From Nostoc sp. S4 (GTDB taxonomy: Bacteria > Cyanobacteriota > Cyanobacteriia > Cyanobacteriales > Nostocaceae), in the NCBI GenBank assembly GCA_029379225.1, contig JAQYWR010000022.1:55808-119807 (forward strand): a DNA stretch of 64,000 nt, read 5' to 3'. The translations under genes were made by a program, and so were the position numbers. Shown here piece after piece: positions 6,731 through 15,512 of the stretch (its first letter is position 1; each line of letters starts with the position of its first letter). A model generated the notes under the pieces. The model was given only the letters and a program-made list of their open reading frames with translations. It had not been told where the DNA came from and did not search any database.

Positions 6731-9607
6731 ATGCCCTCAACACTGACAGAAAACGTCCGCAAGACAGTACTGGAAAATGGTCTAATTATCCTCACAAAGG
6801 AAGTGCATAGTGCGCCAGTGGTAACGGTGCAATTGTGGTATAAAATAGGCTCGCGGAATGAGGAAGCGGGAGTAAATGGTATTGCTCATCAATTGGAACA
6901 CATGATGTTTAAAGGCACAAAAAATCGTCCGATTCAATTTGGACGTTTGTTTAGTGCTTTAGGTAGTGACTCTAATGCTTTCACTAGCTATGACCAAACT
7001 GCATATTACGGGACTGTGGAACGAAGCAAACTCAAAGCACTTCTAGTGCTGGAAGCTGATAGAATGCAAAACTCTCAGATAGAAGCAGAACAACTAGCAA
7101 GTGAAAAGCGGGTAATAATTTCCGAACTCCAAGGTTACGAAAATAGCCCAGAATATCGCCTTAACCGCGCTGTAATGCAAGCAGTATTTCCTAATCATGC
7201 CTATGGATTGCCTGTAGGTGGCACTACAGATGATGTCAAAAAATTTGAACTTGAGCAAGTAGAAAAATATTACCGCAATTTCTACACTCCAGATAATGCT
7301 GTCTTAGTAATTGTTGGAGATTTTCAAACCGCAAATACTTTAGAAATTGTTAAAGAAGTATTTGGCGAATTACCAAAGAGAGTCAAAAGTGAGGAGTTAG
7401 AAGTTAGGAGATGGGAAACTCGGTATCCTCAGGAAGTGGGAATTAGGGGCAATGGAAAGGTCAGGAGCAGAGGGCTTCAGGAGCAGAGCAGCACAGGAGA
7501 GAATAATAATTCCTTACTCAACAGTAAACAGTCAGCACAGGCTAAAGGCGCTGCTACCCCTAACAGCACTCCCATAGTATTACGAGAACCAGGAGTAGGG
7601 CGCTTGTTGCAGGCGGTTTATCCGTTACCAGATATTAATCAACCCGATGTACCCGCACTGGATGTGATGGATTACATTTTGACTGAGGGACGAAATTCTC
7701 GTCTTTATCAAGCTTTAGTGGAATCAGATTTAGCTCATGAAGTTACAGCATCCGTTACCACTTTACGAGAATTTGGCTGGTATGAGGTGTTAGTGACAGC
7801 CGCATCTAAACAAGATTTAAAAAAAATTGACTTAGTACTAAGCAGTGCGATCGCCAATGTAGCAAAAAAAGGTGTGACATCAGAGGAAGTGGAACGAGCC
7901 AAAACTCAGTTAACAGCAGATGTAATTCTGAGTAACCGTGATATCACTTCTCAAGCAATGCAATTGGGTCATGATGAAACTACTGCTGATGATTACCGCT
8001 ATACAGACCGCTATTTAGCAGCTATCCGTTTGGTTACACCAATGGATGTTATTGCTGTAATTAACAAATACCTGACACCAGAAGCACGTACATTAGGGTT
8101 TTTTGAACCAACCCAGAAGCAAACAACAGAAGTTGGTAATAAACCAGATTCTACTCAAACTATGGAAAATTTCTCTGCTGTCGCACCTTTAGATGTTGCT
8201 GAAGTGGTGAAGTACTTACCAAGCGTGGATTTGGTAACAGATGCGTTGCTTGCCGTCATTGGCATCAGCGAAGTAGTGGCGAGTCCTGTCTGCGACACGC
8301 TACGCGAAGAAGCGTCAACCTCTCGTACAGAAGACATCGCCCAGATATTACCACAGCAATTCAAATTGAACAACGGACTGCGGCTATTGCTCTTACCCGA
8401 TCCTAGCACTCCCACGGTTACACTGAGCGGCTACATTCAAGCTGGGACGGAATTCGATTCAAATGAGAAAGCTGGACTGGCTGCTTTTGTCGCAGAAAAT
8501 TTACTTAGTGGTACAAAAACTAAAGATGTCTTAACAATCGCCAAAACCTTGGCAGAACGGGGCGCATGTCTAGACTTTCAAGCCTACCCAGAAGGTGTGC
8601 AGATTGAAGGTGATAGTTTAGCATCAGACTTGCCGATACTGATTGAAATTTTGGCAGATGTTCTTAAAAACAGTACATTTCCGGTCAAAGAGTTAGAACT
8701 GCATCGCCAACAAACTTTAACCGATTTGCAAATAGAATTAGACGAACCATCACAAGTAGCTAGAAGAATATTTGTTCAGTCAATTTACCCAAAAAAACAT
8801 CCTCTAAACTCCTTCCCTACACAAGAGAGCATACTGCGAATTAAACGCCAGGATGCGATAGATTTTAAAGCTAAACATTATCGTCCTGACACAACAGTGC
8901 TAGTAATGGTGGGAGATTTTGAGTTAGAGTCAGTGCGATCGCTCATCGAAGCGAACTTTGCTGACTGGCAAGTTAGCGCTCCTCCACCGACATTAAAATA
9001 TCCTACAGTGTCATTACCAGAGAAAATAGTCAGCATCAACCGAGTCTTAGCAGGTAAAGCCCAAGCTGTGACTTGTATGGGTTACACAGGTATTAACCGT
9101 TACGATCCTCGGTTTTACGCAGTTTTAGTGCTGAACCAGATTTTGGGAGGCGATACCCTATCTAGTAGACTGGGAACAGAAGTGCGCGATCGCCAAGGTT
9201 TGAGCTATGGAATTTATAGCTACTTTCAAGCTGGAAAAAATGCCGGGACATTTTTGATTGAGATGCAAACTAGTGCTGAAGATAGCACCAAAGCGATCGC
9301 TAGTACCCGCCAAATACTACAGCAAATCCGCCAACAAGGCGTTACTGCGCTAGAAGTAGAAACAGCTAAACGCACCCTTATCGGTAACTACAACGTTTCC
9401 TTGGCAAACCCAGAGGAATTAACAGATACAATTCTGATGAATGAAGTCTACGGACTAAATCGAGTTGAATTGTACTCCTTGACTCAAAAAATCCAGAAAG
9501 TCACCCTTGAGGAAGTCAATCAAGCAGGTAGGGAGTTAGTCTACTCAGATAAAATCGTAATCGTTACTGCTGGCCCTGCTGTGTTGGCAAAGCAAAGTAT
9601 TAGCTAA
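6731..9607 (+). CDS. Double-domain M16 (insulinase/pitrilysin) zinc protease
   Basis: The protein carries two tandem M16 units of about 450 residues. The first has the inverted zinc motif HQLEH at residues 53-57 and the downstream glutamate region (ASEKRVIISELQG), so it should be catalytic. The second unit (from about residue 540) lacks the HxxEH motif but keeps the Arg/Tyr-containing segment LSYGIYSYFQAG, the usual inactive partner. Together they form a chamber that degrades peptides. I place the start at ATG 6731; an in-frame TTG at 6713 is a weaker choice. No signal peptide is obvious. Two stretches, about residues 218-280 and 518-536, look like intergenic dispersed repeats read in frame (see findings); they fall in linkers and the frame stays open. 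Confidence 0.92.
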   Translation: MPSTLTENVRKTVLENGLIILTKEVHSAPVVTVQLWYKIGSRNEEAGVNGIAHQLEHMMFKGTKNRPIQFGRLFSALGSDSNAFTSYDQTAYYGTVERSKLKALLVLEADRMQNSQIEAEQLASEKRVIISELQGYENSPEYRLNRAVMQAVFPNHAYGLPVGGTTDDVKKFELEQVEKYYRNFYTPDNAVLVIVGDFQTANTLEIVKEVFGELPKRVKSEELEVRRWETRYPQEVGIRGNGKVRSRGLQEQSSTGENNNSLLNSKQSAQAKGAATPNSTPIVLREPGVGRLLQAVYPLPDINQPDVPALDVMDYILTEGRNSRLYQALVESDLAHEVTASVTTLREFGWYEVLVTAASKQDLKKIDLVLSSAIANVAKKGVTSEEVERAKTQLTADVILSNRDITSQAMQLGHDETTADDYRYTDRYLAAIRLVTPMDVIAVINKYLTPEARTLGFFEPTQKQTTEVGNKPDSTQTMENFSAVAPLDVAEVVKYLPSVDLVTDALLAVIGISEVVASPVCDTLREEASTSRTEDIAQILPQQFKLNNGLRLLLLPDPSTPTVTLSGYIQAGTEFDSNEKAGLAAFVAENLLSGTKTKDVLTIAKTLAERGACLDFQAYPEGVQIEGDSLASDLPILIEILADVLKNSTFPVKELELHRQQTLTDLQIELDEPSQVARRIFVQSIYPKKHPLNSFPTQESILRIKRQDAIDFKAKHYRPDTTVLVMVGDFELESVRSLIEANFADWQVSAPPPTLKYPTVSLPEKIVSINRVLAGKAQAVTCMGYTGINRYDPRFYAVLVLNQILGGDTLSSRLGTEVRDRQGLSYGIYSYFQAGKNAGTFLIEMQTSAEDSTKAIASTRQILQQIRQQGVTALEVETAKRTLIGNYNVSLANPEELTDTILMNEVYGLNRVELYSLTQKIQKVTLEEVNQAGRELVYSDKIVIVTAGPAVLAKQSIS
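8283..8320 (+). repeat. Dispersed Nostoc repeat inside the M16 gene
   Basis: The 15-mer TGTCTGCGACACGCT at 8287-8301 recurs inverted at 25211-25225 in an intergenic region. Here it lies inside the M16 coding sequence, in the linker before the second domain, and adds in-frame residues (SPVCDTLREEAS). Confidence 0.75.
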
Positions 9608-9705
9608 TCTAGTCCTGTTGAGATGACTTTCGCTATCAGCTAAAAAATTCGATTCCCTGATAGGGTATAAACGAAGTAGGAAATTTCCACTGTCGTTATC
9701 TTACT

Positions 9706-9884
9706 GAGAAACCCAGATTCAGCGATCGCTCTAAATTCTAATTCTGCGGCTAGTGTCTGCGGTTGAGCATCAAAAAAGACAAATACGTGACGCGATCGCC
9801 CCGATTTCGCAGTTGTTTACCCAGGGGTAGCATAGTATTGAGATGACCAGTTAATACTGAACAAATCAGACCAAAATGAGTTAT
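9706..9884 (-). pseudogene. N-terminal remnant of a family 1 (MGT-type) glycosyltransferase
   Basis: On the minus strand, from 9884 down, the bases read ITHFGLICSVLTGHLNTMLP, then LGKQLRNRGDRVTYLSF. After restoring one missing T in the six-T run at 9772-9777 the reading goes on as DAQPQTLAAELEFRAIAESGF. This is the start of a UGT/MGT-like glycosyltransferase, with the GHLNTMLPLG acceptor-side motif. The first codon is ATA where ATG would be expected, the frame is shifted by one base, and the remaining roughly 350 residues are absent. It is a dead stub. Family identification is by eye; BLASTX of this segment would settle it. Confidence 0.7.
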
Positions 9885-9958
9885 GGTTCCTGCTTCTGGT
9901 TAACTACAATGATGTATACCAGAAAATAGGTACATAAGAGTAAAATAAAGGAATTTTG

Positions 9959-10774
9959 TTAACTTGCTGACTGGAGTTTTAGAAACTTATCTAAAGCTGC
10001 TACTATACTCGGAGGCCAACGACGGATATTTTTTACCCAGTTAATGTCCTTATAACGGTTATCTAGTCCATAAGCAGCTACCCAGTTACTTTCAGCTTCC
10101 CCTTGTTTTCCATTCACCCAGTAAGCAGCGGTGAGAGCAGCACGCATATCCGCAAATTTGGGATATTTGCGGACGATATTTTGCATTTCCCGAATTGCTC
10201 GCTCTGTTTGCCCAGTTTCATAAAGGGCGAGGGCGTAATTAGCACGAGCAAAAGCAAAATTTGGGGCTATCTGATTAGATTTTTGATAATCAGCGATCGC
10301 CAAATCCCATTTTCCTAAACCACCTTTGGCATTACCGCGATTGTTATATGCCATCGCATCGTTAGGATCGATTTCTAGGACATGATTATAATCAGCGATC
10401 GCTTCTTGCCATTTTCCCAACCCTTCCAAAGCTGCACCCCGATTTAAATAAGGATCGGTGGCATTTGGGGCAAGTTCTATGGCTTTGTTATAATCTCCCA
10501 ACGCCGCTTGTAATTTGTTCTGACTCACCCGTGAATTTCCTCGGTTACTCCACGCCCCCGCATTCGTGGGAAATTGCTCAATAATCTTCGTCCAGTATGT
10601 TTCAGCTGTGGCAAAATCACCCTTATTTGTAGCGACAAAAGCCTGATTTGCCCACTCATCACCTTGTTTTAATTGCTCTGGAGTAAAGTTTGACAATTGA
10701 GATTGTGCCATCACTGGTGTACCCCAGCCAAATACAAGTAACAAACTCAGAAAAATACCAATCAATTTCATCAT
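9959..10774 (-). CDS. Secreted TPR-repeat protein
   Basis: The protein has 271 residues. It starts with a signal peptide (IGIFLSLLLVFGWGTPVMA, probable cleavage after VMA-Q near residue 23), so it should be periplasmic or exported. From about residue 35 to 235 it is made of 34-residue tetratricopeptide repeats, with the classic spacing W-x-NRG-x and Y-x-AIELAPN; I count five to six units (for example AWSNRGNSRVSQNKLQAAL, PYLNRGAALEGLGKWQEAI, AYNNRGNAKGGLGKWDLAI). TPR domains bind peptides and hold complexes together. No partner is indicated by the neighbours. The start is the first of two adjacent ATG codons. Confidence 0.88.
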   Translation of the reverse strand: MMKLIGIFLSLLLVFGWGTPVMAQSQLSNFTPEQLKQGDEWANQAFVATNKGDFATAETYWTKIIEQFPTNAGAWSNRGNSRVSQNKLQAALGDYNKAIELAPNATDPYLNRGAALEGLGKWQEAIADYNHVLEIDPNDAMAYNNRGNAKGGLGKWDLAIADYQKSNQIAPNFAFARANYALALYETGQTERAIREMQNIVRKYPKFADMRAALTAAYWVNGKQGEAESNWVAAYGLDNRYKDINWVKNIRRWPPSIVAALDKFLKLQSAS

Positions 10775-11023
10775 TTGGGTTTACCTAAGTGAGTGGGGAG
10801 TGGGTAGTGGAGAGATGGAAAGATGAGGAAAATGTGGTTCGACTTTGCGCTAGTTGAATCTCGACTTCGCTCAATTTCTGCGTAGTCGAAACTCACCAAC
10901 TGGGAGATGAGGGAGATGAGGAAGAAAATAATTCCTAACCGCAGAAGACACCAAACGTCTCCAGGGAGGCTCAACAGTCAATAATCAACAATCAGTACTC
11001 CCTCTATGCCCAATTTTCCCTAA
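10775..11023. repeat. Repeat-rich intergenic region
   Basis: The gap between ruvB and the TPR gene holds GGGAGATGAGGGAGATGAGG-like tandem words and an inverted pair around 10848-10893 (TTCGACTTTGCG... and ...GCGTAGTCGAA) of the dispersed Nostoc type. An open frame across it (10771-10974, minus) reads only repeat sequence and is not considered a gene. Confidence 0.6.
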
Positions 11024-12124
11024 TTACAATAACGACAATTGTTCGCTAGGCGGCGTAAATCCCAAATGCTTGTATGCTGCTTTTGTCGCCATTCTGCCAC
11101 GAGGAGTCCTAGTTAAATAGCCAATTTGCATCAGGTAAGGTTCGTATACCTCTTCAATTGTTTGGGTATCTTCACCTGTTGCGGCTGCCATTGTTTCTAA
11201 TCCCACTGGTCCACCGTTAAATTGTTCAATAATTACACTGAGCATCTGCCGATCTGTCCAATCTAAGCCACACGGATCTACTTGGAATAGTTGCAATGCT
11301 TCTGATGCAACGCTTTCAGTAATTTCTCCAGATAATTTTACTTGTGCATAATCACGTACTCGTTTGAGTAGTCTATTAGCAATCCGTGGTGTGCCACGCG
11401 ATCGCCGCGCTATTTCTGCGGCACCATCTTCTGTAACGGGGGTTTTGAGTAATTCAGCGCTTCGCAGTACAATTTTACTCAGTTCATCAACTTCATAAAA
11501 TCGCAGCTTTTGAACTAAGCCGAAGCGATCGCGCAGTGGTGAAGTTAAAGCACCTACGCGTGTTGTAGCTCCTACTAATGTAAATTTGGACAGCGGTAAA
11601 CTTCTAATCCGAGCGCTTGAACCCTTACCAATAGTAATATCTAACCGATAATCTTCCATTGCCGGATAGAGAATTTCTTCTGTCATCCGGGAGAGGCGGT
11701 GAATTTCATCCACGAATAAGATATCCCCTGGTTTCATGTTGACCAGTAGCCCGACAATATCTCGTGGACGTTCCAGCGCTGGGGCACTGGTAATTTTGTA
11801 ATTTACCCCCATTTCCGATGCTAAAATCATTGCCATTGTGGTTTTACCCAATCCCGGTGGCCCATACAGCAGCAAGTGATCCAGCACTTCACCACGAGAC
11901 TTAGCTGCTTTGATGGCAATGTCTAGTACATCCTTTAAATCTTTTTGCCCAATGTAATCGGCAAATCGCTGCGGTCGAATACTTTCTTCCTGTCTGTCTT
12001 GTTCGTCAATAGCAGCTTCAGCTTGCAAAATATTGTTTGTGGATGCTGCTTTCGCCGATTCCCGACGCTGTTTTGGTTCTCCGTTGGGTTCTGGAGGCTG
12101 TTTTTTCGAGGAGATTATCGCCAT
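11024..12124 (-). CDS. ruvB: Holliday junction branch migration helicase RuvB
   Basis: RuvB is the AAA+ motor that drives branch migration of Holliday junctions with RuvA and hands them to RuvC. The 366-aa protein has a low-complexity N-terminal extension of about 45 residues common in cyanobacteria, then the RuvB core: [18 protein letters not shown] near 50-67, Walker [10 protein letters not shown] near 89-97, Walker [11 protein letters not shown] near 134-143, sensor 1 GATTRVG near 183-189, and the arginine-finger region SPLRDRFG near 194-201. The C-terminal winged helix ends with TPRGRMAT. No ruvA or ruvC is adjacent. The upstream 180 bp is GGGGAGCAGG-type tandem repeat. Start ATG at 12124. 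Confidence 0.97.
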   Translation of the reverse strand: MAIISSKKQPPEPNGEPKQRRESAKAASTNNILQAEAAIDEQDRQEESIRPQRFADYIGQKDLKDVLDIAIKAAKSRGEVLDHLLLYGPPGLGKTTMAMILASEMGVNYKITSAPALERPRDIVGLLVNMKPGDILFVDEIHRLSRMTEEILYPAMEDYRLDITIGKGSSARIRSLPLSKFTLVGATTRVGALTSPLRDRFGLVQKLRFYEVDELSKIVLRSAELLKTPVTEDGAAEIARRSRGTPRIANRLLKRVRDYAQVKLSGEITESVASEALQLFQVDPCGLDWTDRQMLSVIIEQFNGGPVGLETMAAATGEDTQTIEEVYEPYLMQIGYLTRTPRGRMATKAAYKHLGFTPPSEQLSLL

Positions 12125-12306
12125 AATTCAGCTATCTACTTTTTAGGGGACTGGGTGGAGGAGCAGGGGGAGCAGGGGAGGCAGGGGGAGAAATAACCAA
12201 TGCTCAATGCCCCATACTCTATATCTGTGAAAATTTTCGTTTGCGAATACCCGCGCCAATTTAAAATTTAAATTCCGGCCAATTACCTAGAAGTACAAAA
12301 ATTACT

Positions 12307-13080
12307 ATGTTATCTAAAAGAATCTTACCGTGCTTAGATGTGAAGGCGGGACGAGTTGTAAAAGGAGTTAATTTTGTCAACTTGCAAGATGCAGGCGATC
12401 CGGTAGAACTGGCAAAGGTTTACAACCAAGCCGGTGCCGATGAGTTAGTATTTCTGGATATTACAGCCACTCATGAAGACCGAGATATTATCTTAGATGT
12501 TGTCTACCGCACTGCTGAACAAGTCTTCATTCCATTGACTGTAGGTGGCGGTATCCAATCCTTAGAAAATGTTAAAGCTTTGTTACGAGCTGGAGCAGAT
12601 AAAGTTAGTATTAATTCTGCGGCAGTGCGCGAACCAGACTTGATTAATCGGGCAAGCGATCGCTTTGGGAATCAATGCATAGTTGTTGCTATTGATGCTA
12701 GACGCAGAGTCAGTCCGAAAAATCCCGGTTGGGATGTATATGTACGTGGTGGTAGGGAAAATACAGGCTTAGATGCCCTATTGTGGGCACAAGAAGTTGA
12801 AAAACGGGGGGCCGGAGAACTGCTAATTACAAGTATGGATGCTGATGGAACCCAAGCTGGATATGAACTAAAGTTAACACGAGCAATCGCAGAAGCCGTA
12901 GAAATTCCAGTTATTGCTTCTGGTGGGGCGGGTAATTGCCAACATATATACGAAGCTCTAACCGAAGGCAAAGCTGAAGCAGCACTACTGGCATCGCTCT
13001 TACATTACGGTCAATTAAGTGTCGCCCAAATCAAAAATTATTTGTGCGAGCGCCATCTACCTGTACGCTTGTGTTCCTAA
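12307..13080 (+). CDS. hisF: Imidazole glycerol phosphate synthase cyclase subunit HisF
   Basis: HisF forms the imidazole ring in histidine synthesis: it uses ammonia delivered by HisH to convert PRFAR into imidazole glycerol phosphate and AICAR. The 257-aa (beta/alpha)8 barrel starts with [20 protein letters not shown], where the Asp near residue 11 is catalytic, and has the second catalytic Asp in VVAIDARR near 126-133. Phosphate-binding glycines are visible in VGGGIQ and ASGGAGN. Another histidine gene, hisB, lies at 29.7 kb, so the pathway is scattered as usual in cyanobacteria. Length and motifs are fully typical. Confidence 0.97.
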   Translation: MLSKRILPCLDVKAGRVVKGVNFVNLQDAGDPVELAKVYNQAGADELVFLDITATHEDRDIILDVVYRTAEQVFIPLTVGGGIQSLENVKALLRAGADKVSINSAAVREPDLINRASDRFGNQCIVVAIDARRRVSPKNPGWDVYVRGGRENTGLDALLWAQEVEKRGAGELLITSMDADGTQAGYELKLTRAIAEAVEIPVIASGGAGNCQHIYEALTEGKAEAALLASLLHYGQLSVAQIKNYLCERHLPVRLCS

Positions 13081-13179
13081 TTAATTGTTTATAAATTCAT
13101 CGCATCTACCTGAGGTTAGACACACTTAATCAAAAGGATGTTAAGATTGGTTTACATGTATTAATAAATATTAATAAAT

Positions 13180-13371
13180 ATGTTGCTTCCTATTTTACTT
13201 TTTGATGTCGCCCTCGTGGCATGGTCGCTACACCTTATGGAAAGAGCCTACGAGAATAAGGAATTCTCTCTGATGCTGGCTGGGACATTGGTTGCTTTGG
13301 CGGCTGCTGCTATGTTAGTAGTCTACTTTTTAATGGGTCACTGTATGACCTATTTGTTGCAAGTGTCTTAA
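13180..13371 (+). CDS. Small hypothetical membrane protein
   Basis: This 63-aa protein has two predicted hydrophobic helices (LLPILLFDVALVAWSLHLM and LMLAGTLVALAAAAMLVVYF) joined by a short charged turn (ERAYENKEFS). The short charged loop and compact size suggest an inner or thylakoid membrane hairpin. I do not recognise a named family. It starts at ATG 13180, 99 bp after hisF on the same strand, so it might be co-transcribed with hisF, although the AT-rich gap could hold a promoter. Codon use looks like that of its neighbours, which supports a real gene. Confidence 0.65.
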   Translation: MLLPILLFDVALVAWSLHLMERAYENKEFSLMLAGTLVALAAAAMLVVYFLMGHCMTYLLQVS

Positions 13372-13464
13372 AAAGGGCTAAATAATATGAGAGATAATTT
13401 AAGTCTCTTAGCGAAAGCTTGACAAAGCAGCGATAAATAGGTTAGTGTATATAACGCACTGTAA

Positions 13465-13537
13465 GGGGTTATAGCTCAGTTGGTAGAGCACCTCAATGGC
13501 ATTGAGGGGGTCAGCGGTTCGAATCCGCTTAGCTCCA
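13465..13537 (+). tRNA. tRNA-Ala (anticodon GGC)
   Basis: The 73 bases fold into a complete cloverleaf: acceptor stem GGGGTTA/TAGCTCC with one G-T pair, D stem GCTC/GAGC, anticodon stem CCTCA/TGAGG around loop ATGGCAT, and T arm AGCGG-TTCGAAT-CCGCT. Anticodon GGC reads GCC and GCU alanine codons. The discriminator base is A, and the CCA end is not encoded, so it is added after transcription. No intron is present. Confidence 0.97.
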
Positions 13538-13916
13538 TTTTTGAGAAATATTTCGTTATGTGTTTAAATTTTTGCGACAACGATTATTTGTTGTTTAAAC
13601 TCTTTCGCTCGCCAAAAAATCTGGGTTACATCCAGTCGAAATATCATAGATTCTATCACGCTCTATAAGCTAAAAAACATCTAGATTGCATAATCAAATT
13701 AAATCAAACTCTTGTGGGGTAGACATCTTGTCCGCTCTATATTATGCAAGTTAAATGTGGAACAGCTTACCATGCATATTTTTCGTTTAATCCAGTCTCA
13801 GAATATAAAAATTATGAAAAGCGATCGCTTTTAGATAAAACAGCGATCGCTTTAATTGTAATTTACACTACTCCTCTACTGTTGACAAAGTGAAAGCTAA
13901 GATGTCGAAATTGCGA
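13538..13916. other. Intergenic, 379 bp, no gene seen
   Basis: AT-rich spacer between the tRNA and the convergent oxidoreductase gene. Apart from the HIP1-built hairpin at 13818-13855 I find no open frame with coding character, no second tRNA and no clear repeat. Confidence 0.5.
13818..13855 (-). terminator. Hairpin made of two HIP1 sites
   Basis: Two GCGATCGC octamers with matching flanks (AAGCGATCGCTT and AGCGATCGCTTT) stand 12 bases apart and can pair with each other into a stem of about 11 bp. On the minus strand the second arm is followed by TTTTCATAATTTTTA. It lies about 60 bases after the stop of the oxidoreductase gene and could end its transcript. Confidence 0.5.
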
Positions 13917-14573
13917 TCAACACTGTTGAAATAGCTCTGCAAAAGTTTTTGAGGCTGCTTGGGGCTTGGCAACAATTTCGACAACTTTATTACGTGCAGC
14001 TGGTTCTAACAGCGCCTCGACGCTAACTTGAGCGACTTTTTGCCGAGGAATGCTACCGTCAAACAGGGTATCAGCACCCTGCATGACAATGAAGTCGCTA
14101 TTATCTTCGTTCTTTAATCCACCAGGGCGGACAATTGTATAAGTAAGACCACTTTTCTGAATGTATTCTTCAGCTTGCTTTTTCCATACCAAAATCAGCC
14201 AAAACAAGTTCAGTGGATGGAACAACTGAGACGTACACAAAGAAGAAACAAAAACAAAGTGCCCAATTCCCTTTGCTTTAGCAGCATCGACTAAATTTTT
14301 CGTACCTTCAAAATCTACTTTATAGGGACCAGTGGGGTCAAAGCTAGGTTTTGCCCCAGTAGCAACCAACACAACTGTGCTATCTCCTAATGCAGCAGCC
14401 AAAGTTTCTGGTTGTAATACGTCGCCTACTACCAATTCGGCTTCAGGAGACACAATCCCCTTAGCTTTTTCTATATCCCGCACCAAGGCTCGAACGGGAA
14501 TATTCCTTGCTACTAATTCTTGCACTATCCGGCGACCTGTTTCACCCGTTGCCCCTGCTACAAATGCTTTCAT
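13917..14573 (-). CDS. NAD(P)-binding atypical short-chain dehydrogenase
   Basis: This 218-aa protein belongs to the atypical SDR (NmrA/Tic62-like) group. The Rossmann glycine motif GATGETG lies at about residues 7-13 and a VRALVRD segment follows, where the Arg residues suggest NADP(H). VGDVLQPETL near 49-58 and FVFVSSL near 106-112 are also typical. The catalytic YxxxK pair of classical SDRs is not present in standard form (here KKQAEEYIQKSGLTYTIVRPG). Cyanobacterial relatives are thought to work as redox-sensing or chaperone-like factors in thylakoid biogenesis; the substrate here is unknown. No signal peptide. It is transcribed alone, divergent from the DUF1997 gene. Confidence 0.85.
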   Translation of the reverse strand: MKAFVAGATGETGRRIVQELVARNIPVRALVRDIEKAKGIVSPEAELVVGDVLQPETLAAALGDSTVVLVATGAKPSFDPTGPYKVDFEGTKNLVDAAKAKGIGHFVFVSSLCTSQLFHPLNLFWLILVWKKQAEEYIQKSGLTYTIVRPGGLKNEDNSDFIVMQGADTLFDGSIPRQKVAQVSVEALLEPAARNKVVEIVAKPQAASKTFAELFQQC

Positions 14574-14681
14574 AAGAAATGCTATCCTGGGAAACTATTG
14601 TGTGCTTATTTAGTTCTTTATTTTAGTGATTCTATGGACTTGATGGCAGATTATTGAGGTTTCTGTCAAAATAGAATATTT

Positions 14682-15398
14682 GTGCGAAACGACTCAAGTC
14701 AGCGGGGAATTATTAATATAGACAAACGCCAAAGTATACCTAGTGCATTTATGCTTTTAAGAAACGGCGAGTATCAATCCTTAGAAATAGAAGCAGACGA
14801 CACATTTACCCAAGCAAATGTAGCGACGCTAACAAAATTTTATGGTCGTTATCAAGACTGTATGGAAATGTTTGCCCCGGCTGTAAAGGTTGCTGAATAT
14901 CTCAATTCTCACAGTTCGTGGTTTTCGCGCTGCGCCGAACCGATGAAGGTGCAACCGTTGGGAGAAAATGGCTATGCTCTGGTAATTGGTCGTTTTGGTT
15001 CTTTTGGTTATGAAGTAGAACCAAAAATTGGTTTGGAATTATTACCTCCAGAGGAAGGTATTTACCGCATCCGCACAATTCCCATTCCCGACTACCAGCC
15101 GCCTGGTTATGACGTAGATTATCGGGCATCTCTCAAGTTAATAGAAAACGTAGCAAGTGATGTTTCTACTGACATTGGAGAGATTACAAGAGTTGAATGG
15201 GAGTTGGATTTAATAGTTTATTTACACTTTCCCAGATTTATTGAGCGATTACCCAAGTCTTTAATTCAATCTACAGGCGATCGCTTACTTAATCAAATTG
15301 TCCGCCAAGTCTCGCGCCGCTTAACTCGCAAAGTCCAAGAAGATTTTCATAAATCTTTGCAAATACCCTTTGCTGTTGATTCTAAGAAAAAGCGCTAA
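14682..15398 (+). CDS. DUF1997-like conserved protein
   Basis: This 238-aa soluble protein has no signal or membrane segment. From about residue 38 to 220 it shows a beta-rich pattern with a long C-terminal helix (LLNQIVRQVSRRLTRKVQEDFHK split over two turns), consistent with the DUF1997/SRPBCC-like helix-grip family of cyanobacteria and plastids. Sequence clues are SRCAEPMKVQPLGENGYALV and the VDYRASLKLIEN strand. The start is GTG at 14682; ATG at 14751 would give a protein 23 residues shorter and cannot be excluded. The function of the family is not known to me. It converges on the DUF4079 gene across a strong hairpin. Confidence 0.65.
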   Translation: MRNDSSQRGIINIDKRQSIPSAFMLLRNGEYQSLEIEADDTFTQANVATLTKFYGRYQDCMEMFAPAVKVAEYLNSHSSWFSRCAEPMKVQPLGENGYALVIGRFGSFGYEVEPKIGLELLPPEEGIYRIRTIPIPDYQPPGYDVDYRASLKLIENVASDVSTDIGEITRVEWELDLIVYLHFPRFIERLPKSLIQSTGDRLLNQIVRQVSRRLTRKVQEDFHKSLQIPFAVDSKKKR

Positions 15399-15448
15399 GT
15401 TAACAGTTCGTTGTCCTTTGTCATTAACCAATGATAAAGGACGAAGCA

Positions 15449-15487
15449 CAAAGTCTTGAGCGTCGGAAGTCGGCGCTCAAGACTTTG
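15449..15487. terminator. Perfect 14-bp hairpin between convergent genes
   Basis: CAAAGTCTTGAGCG pairs exactly with CGCTCAAGACTTTG around an 11-base loop. It sits between the stop codons of two convergent genes (15398 and 15513), where a two-way terminator would be expected. Neither side has a strong T run, so it may also block 3' exonucleases. Confidence 0.65.
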
Positions 15488-15512
15488 TAAAAGAAGACAA
15501 ATAACTACTCAA

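Noticed and set aside
10771..10974. 67-codon minus-strand frame upstream of the TPR gene, starting MSLPGDVW
   Set aside because: It reads through dispersed-repeat DNA (TTCGACTTCGCTC words), overlaps the TPR start by 4 bases and looks like no known protein.
13480..13668. 62-codon plus-strand frame over the tRNA
   Set aside because: It begins inside tRNA-Ala and runs into AT-rich spacer; no ribosome site.
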